From: Haemaphysalis longicornis
Lineage: Eukaryota > Arthropoda > Arachnida > Ixodida > Ixodidae
Assembly: GCA_013339765.2 (NCBI GenBank)
Contig: CM023453.1
Location: forward strand, 29,155,868-29,219,867
Length of the DNA stretch: 64,000 bases
Reading direction: 5' to 3'
Part shown: in pieces, positions 1 through 11,097 of the stretch
How positions within the stretch are numbered: the first letter of the stretch is position 1
Layout: every line of letters starts with the position of its first letter
Program-made: the position numbers and the translations under genes
Notes under the pieces: model-generated
What the model was told of the DNA's origin: nothing
What the model saw: only the letters and a program-made list of their open reading frames with translations
Databases searched by the model: none

Positions 1-2811
1 TTGTGTGGAAGCGGTTTACCCTCCTCACAACGTGCGGGTTCAAAACAGAGATGTGCTGAATTTTCGAACATATTGCCGCAAGTGTTCGGCCAGAACTCTT
101 ACGCAGGCTCATTATCCTTGCCAGGGTTTGCCCGACTACCAGAACAATGGGGGCAGAGGAGACGAAGACGGCGAAGTGTTAGCTCGGCGGTGTTTTGGAT
201 GCTTGGCTCTCACCGCCAGTTCAGGTGTCATCTGTACTCCCGCCTGGTTCACTAAATACCACTCTTTGTGCTGCGCGCTCGTGACAATATTGCCAGCAAT
301 GCTATTACAGTTTCAGCAAGTTTCCCTGGGCTGCTGGCACCGTCCGAGGATGAGCGCGCGCGTACAACGCGCACAAGGCCCAGAAAACGCGAGCAGGGCG
401 AAGCGAGCCTTTGGCCACTGTGCACGCATTTCGCTCAACCGGGCGGGCTACCTACCTGAGGGGAGAGGAGGAGGGGACGCGCACCGCTTCGCGGCGATCC
501 AGGTAGAGGGGCGGCACGTGGGGGGTGCCGCGCGGCGTCATCCTTGGCTCCGCAGGAGTGCGACCCCGCGTCGAGGGGGAGAGGGACGCGGTGCTGCCTC
601 CCAACCGGAAACGGGCCACTTTCTCCCCGCGATCCGTTCGTTGCAGTGTCCTCCCGGGGAGGAGGCGGCATTCCGCCGCTCTCTCTCCCTCCCCGCGCGA
701 CGCACGTGGGGCCGCGGTCCGGCTGCATGGCCGCCGCCCACCGGGGAGGACCGTCGCCACCTGGCTGTGGGGTTCGCCGCAACACTGTCGGGCGTTACTA
801 TCGCTACCAACCTGGGGATAATACGGGTAAATGTGGTACTACCGTTCCGTTAACGAGGTGTTAACGGTACCTGACGAGTTAGTTTGGGTACACGGGCGTA
901 CGGGGGGAGAAGCGTCCCAGTTCAAGACCCGACAGAATGTTGCATTGTCAGTATTCTTTTTTTTTTTTTTTTGATGCTATAGGTTTTGATTTAGTGTATT
1001 TCCCTGGCGTTGTCTTAATTTTTCACAGAATGGTTTCGCACCCCCCCCCCCCCCCCCTCGTCTGTCTGACAGATACCTTGGGAGCAAACATTATGAACGC
1101 CGCGTACGCCCATGTTAAGAACTTAAACTGTTTGGCAGCTCCCCCTCCCCCCTGTTTTTTTTTAATTTATTTATCTACGGTCCGTCTGACCTAGTGAGTC
1201 GTTTTAATCGCCGACACGGAGCTGGCGTCGCATTCTCGATCGTTAGCGCCGTACAGCCAGTCGTCCATCGAGTGGTGCACGCGACCTGCCTGGAGGTGGG
1301 GGAGAGTGGGGCTACTCTTCACCCGAAGTGCGGCCGCTGGGGAATACCCCCTCCCGTGGAGCCTGCTGCTGCCGTCGGCCCGAGTTCATTGAGCCTGCGT
1401 GGTTGTTCGCTCCTCCTGCGGGCTGGTTTTCGGCGCCAGAGATTCCCTCCTCCTCGCCCGCCAACACCGGGGCAGAAAGCCGCGGTGTTGTCCCGGCGAC
1501 AGGACCGATCGTCATGCTAGTCGTGCGAGCAGAAAGAAGGGAGACGCCAGCCGCGGAGGTGTCTCGTGCGAGTCCGACTGCAGCCTCTTGCCGACCCGGC
1601 TTCTTTGCGGGGCAGAGCGCAGCGAAGATGTGTCCTTGAAGGGCGCTGACCCCGCGGCTGGATCGGTGTTGCTTCGCCGCTGGACGTTATGGCGGCGCCT
1701 TTTCTTCAGACTATGCCCGTTCTTGACGCACCGTCTGAGCGTCTAGACCCGGCAAGCACAGGGAGCGAGCAATTAATCAGCAGTCACTACCGGTTGGTTC
1801 AGTTGCGCGTCTTGTTAACTCGGCACACGTGCAGAAAACCGACGTGGCGGAGTGGTGTACTGTCCAAATTCAGGGTCATTCGACCAGGTTACCGGAATAA
1901 ATTAGCGGCGTGTCGAAGGAGCTGGAAGCAAGTGCAACCAGACGGCGACGATGCGCGGTCGGCACAGTTGCGCATGGCGGGGGCCGCACGCGACGACCGC
2001 TGCCGGTCGTGCCCGTAGCACGTGTGTACAGTGTCGGTCGCCCGCGGCAGCCGGGGTGAACGCACCGGAGCTCTCCCTCTAGGTTCGCGCTTCTTCGCGT
2101 CTCGCCCCAGTGGCGCAACGGGACTGCTGCTGCGCGGCGCCGGCTTTTTCTCGGCCCGGTCGTCAACCCGGCCGCTTTTTTTTTTTTCCTCGCCCCCTCC
2201 CCCGGTCTTTTACGTCGCGTGTTTTTGTACTTGCGCTATCCGCGTTCGCTGCTTGGTCGGTGGCTACAACTGGGTCGGACGCTGCGTTTGTCCACGTAGT
2301 CACTCCGCGGGCTTTATCGCCTCCGCGTCTCCATTTGGTGGTGTAGCGATGCGCTTGTCGGCGTGTTGACTTTTTTTTTTTTTTTTTTGCGGGTAAACAT
2401 TTTGGCCTGCAGTGAACACTCGCTACATATAACGAAGTTCTCATGAACAGGAAACTAGCTTTGTTGTAAGCGCTACTCTGTTAAAAGCCGGGATTATTTG
2501 TTATTTTGGAGTGCATTAGCATGCTTAAAATGTCGAGTAAAGCGATATTTCGAATGAACGAATTCGTTGTAACGGGTGCATTTTCTATATGCGCGTTCGT
2601 CTGCGCGCCGCCCTGTTTACACCGTGTTTGCGGCCGCCGCAAATGTTTCGAGCGTGGGTCCACGGTCAGCTGTTGGCGAAACTTACATAATCGAAATTCC
2701 CAGATATTAACAATCCTGGGAAATAATGCCAAGTTTCCTTTAAAAAAATGCAGCATGACGACGTCATCGGGACGGAACACTATCGTTCATTTCAGAAGCT
2801 GCAATGCAGCG
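1..2811. other. 5' flank or intron with CpG-rich patches
   Basis: GC- and CpG-rich patches at about 340-790, 1190-1730 and 1900-2340 are separated by AT-rich stretches. There is a poly-T run at about 956-972, a poly-C run at about 1041-1057 and poly-T at about 2371-2389. No MED13 N-terminal motif and no recognisable domain was found. Long open frames here are a by-product of GC content. Confidence 0.5.
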
Positions 2812-3006
2812 CTGTGAGGCAACATTGTTGTCAACAGTCCGCGCACTGAGCACGCCTAACTCCCCGTGATAGGAAGTTTGAAAGGACCTTTCCCTCTCCC
2901 CTCTGGGCTGGCGGAACCGCAAGGCTCCGGCGCCTATTCTTCGCTTTCCTCGGTGAGCTAGGCGTGCTCAGTGAGCGGACTGTTGACAACAATGTAGCCT
3001 CCACAG
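2812..3006. mobile_element. MITE-like element with about 45-bp terminal inverted repeats
   Basis: The left arm (ctgtgaggcaacattgttgt and on through caacagtccgcgcactgagc) is mirrored at 2961-3006 as an inverted copy, with only a few mismatches over about 45 bases. The roughly 100-base centre is unrelated, GC-rich and has no ORF. The size and long arms fit a non-autonomous DNA transposon. No target-site duplication is clear, so the superfamily is unknown. Confidence 0.8.
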
Positions 3007-4000
3007 TGCGGCATGCAGTTTGCAAAATGAGTTATAAACTTCGCCACTTTCGCCATAAGCCTTACTTCGGTTAGAGTGATGACGATTTGCTTCCTACTCT
3101 GCATTTGAGACCGGGGAAAAATTAGGATAAAGCGATTTCGTTGTGAGGAGGTTTTACTCGGCTAGACGGAGGGCTGCTGGTTGTTTGCGTGACGTGGCGA
3201 GGGAGACGCGTGCAATTTAGAGAAATCTTCCGGGTGATGTGCGAATATAGTTAATTGTAAGTTGGTCAATTGCTCCCGCCCCTCTCACCCGACCCATCTG
3301 CTATCACTTGTGTGTTCGAGGTAAGTGCAGAATGTTAGAGCGTAGTGGGCGCGTGGAGTAAGTCGGAAAAGGAAAGGCCGTATCAAAGAGCACAGCAAGG
3401 TAAAAACGAAAAGAAATGGGTAACCGGCGCCGGCTCTTTGCATCCCTTCCCTGCAGGCGTTTTTGGGCCCACGTAACGGGAGCTAATTGGCTACGGTCCA
3501 GTCGAGCACAGGCTATCCCCCAAGGCTCCGTCGTCGGCGAGTTGTGTCTGGCAAGCCGCACGCTTGCTAGCGCGCGGTGTGTGTCGCCGGGCCGCTTTTT
3601 ACGAGGTCGGTCGCGCGAGAGGTCTCGGTTGCCGCGTCCCCGCCAAGAATGGCGCCTGTAAACAGCGAGTTGCATGCACGTTATCGGGTCGTGTAAAACA
3701 TTCTCAGCGAGCTTAGCTTCTCGTGCTGACGCGGAGTGAGCCGCTCGGCACTGCGGGTCCTTGCAAAACCGTCGAATTCGAAAAGCTTGTTTCCAAAGCC
3801 TTGAAAGCTGTGGAATTTTTCCGGACCCTTGAAAATCCTCGAATTTTTTTAAGAAACACAAAGCTCCGTCAAGCTACGTAAGCACTTGTTTGTTGTTTGG
3901 TTGATCGTCTTTAGCTTATAAAAGTTTGCATTTTGTAGCTCTGAAAGTGCTTGACCATGTAACCCGGAACAATTACTTTCCAGAAATTGACGGAGAAGGT
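3007..4000. other. 5' region, no gene recognised
   Basis: It includes a small cluster of cttgaaa / tggaattttt motifs at about 3790-3860 and again near 3941, looking like a decayed minisatellite. A 185-codon open frame on the minus strand over 3304-3861 shows no domain and spans this repeat, so it is not called. Confidence 0.4.
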
Positions 4001-4224
4001 TATTGTAGGGTTTAACGCGCCGACGCAGCGCAGGCGATGAGGCGCGCCGTAGTGGAGGGCTCCGGATTAATTTTGACCACCTGGTGATCTTTGAAGTGCG
4101 CCGAAATCTCGCACACACGGCCTGTTTTTGCTTTTCGCCTCCATCAGAGCAGCGTCCCGGAATCGAACCCGCGTCCTCGCGCTCAGCAGCACAACGCCCT
4201 AGCCACTGAGCCACCGCGGCGGGT
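4001..4224 (-). mobile_element. tRNA-derived SINE, Ruka-like, near full length
   Basis: Read on the minus strand, it begins with a tRNA-like head (ggtggctcagtggctagggc as A box, ggttcgattcc as B box). It continues with a conserved body (cgccgaaatctcgcacacac on the plus strand) and ends at gtttaacgcgccgacgc with an attg-rich tail. It is flanked by a 13-bp duplication ttg(a/t)cggagaagg at 3987-3999 and 4225-4237, direct evidence of retroposition. The family name is from memory. Confidence 0.9.
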
Positions 4225-4237
4225 TTGTCGGAGAAGG

Positions 4238-6344
4238 AATGTGGCTGGAGTGGGTAATGCTAGCTTGACTAACAACGTGCACGAGCGGTCGGCATTTATA
4301 ACTTCCGACACCATACACAAACGATTTGGTCAACAGCTTGGTTGTTATAATAATTCCAAAGCAGCATAAACCCCAGTCGAGTATTTTGCGAACGCCACAT
4401 CTCGGAGAAGCTCCTCGAACGCGCTCGTGGACAAGGTTCGGCGTCGGCGCTCTCGAAAAGCGTCGTCTCTGGGCGCGTTGGTGCTCCAGATCGTTGCTGA
4501 GGCGTGGAGGCCGTCACCGCGCGCTCTCGTGGAAGCGTGGTTGGTGCATGCGGCACGTCGCGGTGCGAGCGAAAGAATGAACGGGCGGGACGGTGAAAGA
4601 CAGAAGAAGGGATCGGCGCGACGCTCACGGTTGGCCTACATTGGACCGTTATTATGCACGGCCCCAAGCGGAGGGAAGGATGGAGGAGGGTCTGCGTCGA
4701 AGGGAATTCTGGGCACGTGGGTTGGAGCGACAGAAAATGGCCATTTTCCGGGTGACGTAAGCATAACCGATTGAGCCCGGAGGAGGCTGAATTGTAACAT
4801 TTCATGGCCGTGGGGCTTGTGGGGGTAGTCATCGATTTCGTTTTTGCCCTTCCGGAGGCTTCGTTGGGGGGATTGTGAGGCCCATTTATTGAGCAGAGCT
4901 TCGTATACTGGCCTCCGAGCTGTGAGTGCAAGAGTCATCCCGACGAAACTTTTCCCGTAAGGCCCGAAAACGAACTAAAGAAGAAAAAAAAACACACGCT
5001 TGGTTAAAGAACACTGTATCGAAAAATAATACGAGCTGCGAATTTCAGGGTGTGTCGGCGCGTCCGCTGCAGCAGCGGCCGCATGTTTACGCGAGTGAGC
5101 TAACCGTGACATATTTTCGAAGCTGATGATGTTGCGCCGGAGTTGGTTACCGGTAGTCTTTGCAAGGGCGTGTTGTTGGCGAGGGTGGTTTGGAGAAAGG
5201 GTCGTGATCGGTCGATACAGTCGAGAGTTGCCGCCGGAGGATGGAGGGGGCGTTCTTGCGGAGAGGTTGGCGGAAAGGGGAAGTCGCCTCGGATAGTTTG
5301 TTTCCGGGTCCGTCGGCGCGCACCGAGCGAGCTCCGTGACCTCCTTTCGTTTTGGCCAGGCCTTGGCGCTGGCACATCGACCGACCCACTCGGCTGCACT
5401 GGTTGTACACTCTGGTTGCGGCGATGAAAAAAAAAAAAAAAGAAGAAGAAAAGAAAAGCTTTACGGCTTGAGTCTTTTTGGGACAGGTAGGCTTGTGCCA
5501 TTCGTTGAATATCACCGAGGCTGCGAATGTTCTAATCGCTGGCTGACAACACGCTACATCTGGCAACACACCGTGCTAACTTGCTGGCGCAGGATGTCCG
5601 TGCTGCGCTTTCCGAAGCCGAAAAGAGCATTAAGCACGTTTCGCTCTTGGTGCATTTCAGCCCCATCTATTCTTCAGTCGCTATGTCGGCAGACAGTTGT
5701 AAAGCAGCGAGTAAGTCAGTGTGAATTCCTAATGTTATATGAATGAACACACAGGAAAAAAAAAAAAAACACGAGAGTGAAAACGATAGAACTTTTGCGT
5801 TTTGCGGATGCGGCCCCGCCATCGGAGAAAAGGCGCGTCGCGTTTCGTCGCCGTGGCGGAAGAGCGGATCGCTTTGGCGGCCGTCTGCGACGCGGTCGGG
5901 AGGAAGGGGCAAGTCTCGCGTCGGATCAATCGATGTGACGTGCCGCGGGGCGTTTGCCGACGGCGCATCTCTCGGCCGCGCTGGCTGGCTCGGAAATGGG
6001 AGCATCTTTTTGTGTTTCCCCTCCTTCCCGTGGGAACGCCGGCCGCGGTCGGGCGAGCCGGGACTCCTCCGGACGGCGGCGGCGGCGGCCGGGCTGCCCA
6101 AAGAGCGCGCAGAGGAGCAGCCAGGTTGCTCGTTACGCGGCGGCCGCGCCACCTTTGCCGCGAACGCGTGGGCGGCGGCGAACGGTGACGGTCCCCTCGT
6201 CGAACGTCGTTTCGCCCTGATCGCTAGATTAGGAAGCGGCTGCTTCGCGTCTCGTTGGGATGGTGATGTTCGTCGGGTAACTTGACCCGGCGGTGAAAGC
6301 TTCTTCGATGCGATGGCTTATAGTGACGGCGTTGTTTTATAATA
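4238..6344. other. 5' region, no gene recognised
   Basis: GC-rich at 4430-4700 and strongly CpG-rich at 5780-6240, with poly-A runs at about 5427-5441 and 5756-5770. A 211-codon minus-strand open frame at 4296-4931 is Ser/Pro/Arg-rich without a recognisable domain. I see no splice-supported exon. Confidence 0.4.
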
Positions 6345-7029
6345 GAGAGTTTTAGCTGACCGTTTCTGACGGTCCGCTCCGCTCCGATAGCAAGCGGGAG
6401 CGCCATTGCGCATGCGTGGCACGCTAGCGCGCTACCGGCGATACCGGAGCGGGGCCCCGCTCCGCTAACCGGGGCCTCTTAGCGGACCGTCGCGGCAGCT
6501 TACGCTACCGGGCGGAATTTTAACACGGCTGCCCCCGCAATGCGAGCGCGCTCGGGCGAACTTCGTTTCTTCAGTTGAAACACGACCGACGAAGCAGCGA
6601 AAGCCACATACCTCAAAGATCTTTAGAACGGAAGCGCAAAACGTCGACCGAAGCGCGGGGCTGCTTCTATGCAGCGCCGAGAAAGACAGCCTTGGCTTGG
6701 CTATTCCAAAGTTTATCGGCTTGTTTATTGTCATTTAGAAAAAGTATGCTGTGTCAGCGACTACATTATACAAAAAAAAGGTTAAATGAGGCGAATAAAC
6801 ACGGTATTTAGCTTTGTTTGGGCGACGGAATACAAATTGTTATGTTTCCTTTAGGTTGAAGTTTTGGTTTACAGGCGCACGCGAAACGACCAGTCACGGG
6901 AATCATTCCCCGTCGAGGCAGATACGGTTATCGCTTAGCTAAAAGCCTTTCGGCTGCTGACGCTCCGGTTGTGCTGAGCGGGTCGTCGGGAGCATAGCGG
7001 AGCGTCAAAAACGGTCAGCTAAAACTCTC
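6345..7029. mobile_element. 685-bp TIR element with TA duplication
   Basis: The left end GAGAGTTTTAGCTGACCGTT and the right end form an inverted match of about 30 bases with two or three differences, flanked by TA at 6343-6344 and 7030-7031. The subterminal parts carry gctccgct repeats. No transposase is visible. TA-flanked ends suggest a Tc1/mariner-type non-autonomous element, but the long GC-rich termini are not typical and the family is not recognised. Confidence 0.8.
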
Positions 7030-8226
7030 TAATGACAGCGTGGAACCGCTCGTACCCAATGGCTTGCGTATCCCTATCGCCTGGAAATCGCTGACGTAGG
7101 ATTATCACTCCGAGGTGGTCGAATTTCATCTATCTGACTGCGGGTCTGAAGACACACCACTGATCTGTTTGAATCTTGGCGTTTTATCATCCAATGCTTA
7201 GCGCTTCTGCTCCGTAATCTTACTTTGTGAACATCGGAGAAGCAACGGAAACCGGAATGGGGGTGGGGTTGCGAATTAGTAACCTAAGCATAAATTTGAG
7301 AACGAACTCTCGGGGCGTGAATTCATTGACAACCTCCGTACAATCCTTGCAGAAAAGCACACACACACACACACTCGCGCGCTCAATTGTTGGAGGAACG
7401 AACTCTCTCGCCGCTCCGAGCGAACTATCTGTGTTTTTGGAAGGAGAGAGTAAGTAAACGCGACCGTGAGCGGACGGCCTCGAAAAGGGGGTGCCAAGGT
7501 CAGCATACGGAAATGAAGCTCGTTTTAGAAACCACCGTTATCTCCGCCGAAAGTGGGAGGGACCAGAACGGCGCTTTTCTTGCTAGTGGTGACACGACGA
7601 AGCACTGATTACGTGACAGAGTCCTAAGGGGCATGTTGTGGCTGTGGTTTCACACGGCTGTGGAAAATGGGTGGCCCCCACGCAAATTCGAGGCTTTTGG
7701 TGCCTCAAAAAATCTGTCTGCGACTGCCGGTGTTGTTGCGCTGCTGGGAAATTTCTTTGCTGAGTCGTTTCTAGTTTTTAAAATTTGGTCAGACCTGCAA
7801 CGGCGTTAATAGGGCGTCGCGGCTAAGGGCGGTGTCTTGATAGCACTTTTAGTGTCAGTGCCATCAGGTGCGAAGTGTGTGACGGCGGAGGCTGTTTCAC
7901 TGAACAAGGGCCGTGGCAGTCTGTTGGGTAAGTTAGATAAGTTCAACTTAGCCTTCGCAGCAGTGCTGATAACATCAGATAAAAAGAGATCGAAAAAAAA
8001 AAAACTACTTTAACAAATGAAATTGCATAGAGGCAATGAAACGTGCGGTGAGCGGCGGAGGTAAAACAGATAATTCTTTATCGCAGCAACTGAAAATGGT
8101 TTGTTGTTTTGTAATGCTTTTCCCCTAAAGCGAGGTTATTGTATTAGGTTTGCCATGGCCACGAGGGCAGCTTTGCTCATTGTCGTGCCACATGTGAGGG
8201 AGGTAATTAGGGATTTCGCCAGCGGA
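7030..8226. other. 5' region, nothing recognised
   Basis: Unique-looking sequence with a short (CA) run at about 7357-7376 and a poly-A run at about 7995-8004. No exon, RNA gene or element boundary is seen. Confidence 0.4.
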
Positions 8227-8332
8227 CGCCCGTGTGTCAAGATTTTGGCGCACGCTGAAGGTTCCCAGGGTGGTAGAAATTAATCCGGAGAAGCCCTCCC
8301 CCCTTCACTACGGCGCGTCTCGCAGCTAAGGT
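8227..8332 (+). mobile_element. Ruka-like SINE fragment
   Basis: The stretch from cccgtgtgtcaagattttgg through aattaatccggag to tacggcgcgtctcgc is the body of the same SINE as at 4001 and 20978, in plus orientation, with several substitutions and a small insertion. The tRNA head is missing. Confidence 0.75.
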
Positions 8333-11012
8333 GGAGATTTGAATTTTTGTTTGCGTCAAGGACAGTCCTCAGCGAGCGACGGTGTGCGGCATCTTCCAGG
8401 CCGGCCGACTTTCCCGGCGAGGGTAGCACGTGGGCGCCGGCGCTGCACGCGTTGCCATGACGACGACCGGCTGTTCCCGTCGGGTCGGTGCGGGCCCTCC
8501 CCTCTCGGAGGCGCGCCTTGCACGGAGGGCGCTGCTGCTGCTGCTGCCGCTACGCGCCCGCGGTTTCGCTCCTTGAATGGGGGCGGCCTCACCTCCCTCT
8601 CGCCGGCCCATCTTCTCTGGGTTAGCTCCGAGGGAGGAGGCCCGGCGTGTTTACTCGCGAGCCGAGTGGTATTTTACCGCTGAAGAGTGGTGACAACCGA
8701 GTGTTGCGTAGAAGGCCGTGCTGGTCTGTCGGTCAGGTGATTCGCGCAGTTTTGTTTGCTCAGCGCATTGGCCATTCTTCGCCACACGTGAATAATAATA
8801 ATAATAAAAACAGCCGACCGGAAAAAAGACGCACAAAAATTTAAAAAAGCACAACAGCAGGTGCACTCGTTGCGGGATCAAATCTTGAAGGGTGCGTGGG
8901 AAAACGCCAAATTTCACTGTCGCCTTTGCTGGGTTTGGTTCTCGCTAACGCGTTTTCGTCGTGCCGCTGTCTCTCGTCCAATCTCGTCGCGTTCCATATT
9001 TTCCACCTCGCCTCGTGGCCGTGTCATCTCAGGCAGACCCCTTCTTCTTTCGCCGCTCGCCCCCCCCCCTTCCCTTTCTCCCTCTCTCTAAGAGCCCAGC
9101 TGTCGTGCGTTGCGGCGCGTACGGTTTCCTTCGGGTGTCCGCGGCGCTCTGCACACCTGCGGCGCCAACGACGCAGTCGACGCGAGCTCTTTTTTTTTTT
9201 TTTTTTTTCTTTTTTCTTCTCGACGGACATCGATCGCGACTTCGGCGCGCGCCGCAGCGAAGGAGCATCGCTGTTGCTGCTCTCCCGTGCCTCCGCAGTC
9301 GTCGATATGAATGCGCGCCTCTCGCCGAGGACTTGCACCGTGTCGTGGACGAAAGGCCGATCGCACGATTTCTCTTCTCGAAAGTAGTCGGGGAGGATCA
9401 ATAAACAGGCGTTGGAATATCCGGCGCTCTGCTGTACCGGCGAACCTTGTCGTTTCCTTGAACGTGACGGCTCAACTACTGAGCGGAGGCTTGGGAATTG
9501 AGGTCGTTCTTTCCTTGGAGGGCAGTTACTTTTCTCGATTCGTTTAGTGTCGTTTAGTGGCCGGAGAAACGGCGCCTCACCTGTCTTGGGGCTGCATCAC
9601 GAAGGTTTCACACCCTCCATATTGCCTTTCATCTCTCCTTCTGGCTCCCGTTTTACGGAAAACTATAACCGAAATGCCAATTTTTTTACCGCCTATTCCC
9701 GTTACAGATACCCACATAGGATAATTTTGTGCACATTCATTTGAACTTGAGTAGTGGCATTCTATTCTCCATAAGTATTTTATTTTGTTCATGTTGTGTC
9801 CAACCATTGTGAAGCCTCCTGTTTTTGTTGTGCTCAATTGAAACATAATTGCCTTTACAGTTTGGTTCTAACAAATTCAGCTGTATTGCTGCAAGATGAA
9901 CCATGTTTATCATAGGACTGCAATTCCAACCTCGTCGGTTTTCTCTCCCTCTCCCCCCCCCCCCCTTCCATTTTTGTTTTTCAGTTAAGGAATTATGTGC
10001 AAGATGTCTACTCAAATATTTGACACAACTGTCATTCTTTGCAAGTCTTTTTTTTTTTAATTTCAAGGTCGTCAAATAGAAATTACATTTTTAACAGTGG
10101 AGTTGTTTTAGCTTGAGCTTGGTCAAGTGGTGTTAGCAAAAAAAAAAAAAAAGACGAATAAAAACCCCAGTGTGAGGTGCCCAGCACAACCTTGGCGCAG
10201 GTGCGTAGCGGAGCCAAGCTTTGTCTAGCTATGAAGTCACTGTGCCGACGCGGTGACACAAACACAGACGCTGCGCACCGCAGTTGCCGTATTAGGCTCG
10301 AACATGCAGGGAACTTGGATGCCGCCAGCCACTCCTTGTATCACTTTTGGATGGCACGCATCCTTACTCTTTTTCCTAAATCCCTCTCCGCACACCTCTA
10401 CTTGAAAAAAATGAGCGTCCAGACACATTGCACCTCGTGACTCTGCGCCGAGCACATCGTGTACACTCCCACAAAACATGGGTCGGCTGAATGAAGTATG
10501 TAACTCCCGAGGAAGAAGCGCAGCACGAACGCTGTCGTGCTGCTGCCCGAGTACATATGAGACGGCTACAATCCAAGCGCAAGCATTGCGCCAAGGCCTA
10601 GCAAAAAAATGGCAAAACCGCAAGAAGCTAAGTAGACCCCCATCTCTGCTGTTTCTCCAGCCTTGCACCATTAGTGCAAGGCGCCAATTCTTAAAAGAGA
10701 GTTTTTAAATACTACGCTGCTAAAACGTGAAGTTATCAGCTTTCTACACTTTTTTTTCCTTGTATCTGCGTTTCCACTATTCCGCACCTCCCCCCCTCCT
10801 TTTTTGGCAGCTTTCCTCTGCTATTCAGAATGAAGTTGCCTGCTACTTTTTATAAAAAGTGTCCCGCTTCAGGACAGCATGAAAACCAGGCTGTAGTAAT
10901 TCAAACCAATTCCATTGAGCTTTATTTTCGAAAACAAACTCGGCCGTTACGAATCTGTCCACGAATGTGTTGCGGGAAACGGGGACTACAGAGTGCCGTT
11001 TCCCTCTCGCAG
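8333..11012. other. CpG-rich patches then ordinary intron leading to MED13 exon 1
   Basis: CpG-rich segments at 8340-8690 and 8930-9400 surround a poly-T run (about 9190-9208). From 9500 to 11012 composition drops to intron level with poly-C (about 9950-9963) and poly-A/T runs. A search by eye for the missing MED13 N terminus (a Gly-Ile-Lys-Trp block and a Trp-Phe-Trp block) found nothing. The CpG-rich patches could be promoter-related but no TATA or initiator context is convincing. Confidence 0.4.
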
Positions 11013-11097
11013 ACACCGAACAAGGCAGCTGGGAAAACGGCCTGTCCTACGAGTGTCGCTCCCTATTGTTCAAGGCCCTCCACAACCTTATACAGAG
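11013..11097 (+). CDS. MED13: MED13 exon 1 of those visible
   Basis: It encodes DTEQGSWENGLSYECRSLL and onward to ALHNLIQR, the conserved N-terminal Mediator block. The acceptor is a pyrimidine-rich tract ending cgcag at 11012 and the donor is gtacgt at 11098. The exon enters with one base of a codon already used upstream and leaves with two bases of an Arg codon, so at least one earlier coding exon must exist. That exon was not found in 1-11012. Confidence 0.9.

Noticed and set aside
5..853. A 282-codon plus-strand open frame at the window start
   Set aside because: It has no recognisable domain, lies across a CpG-rich patch with many overlapping open frames on both strands, and composition alone explains it.
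3304..3861. A 185-codon minus-strand open frame
   Set aside because: Its start is made of the cttgaaa-type repeat and the rest matches no family I know.
4150..4224. A tRNA gene
   Set aside because: A and B boxes are present but no cloverleaf closes, and the sequence continues into a SINE body flanked by target-site duplications.
4296..4931. A 211-codon minus-strand open frame
   Set aside because: Low-complexity Ser/Pro/Arg content, no motif, no splice or polyadenylation context, and a SINE just beside it.
8930..9400. A MED13 promoter in the CpG-rich patch
   Set aside because: No core promoter motif or adjacent first exon could be shown; CpG-rich patches are repeated through the 5' region.
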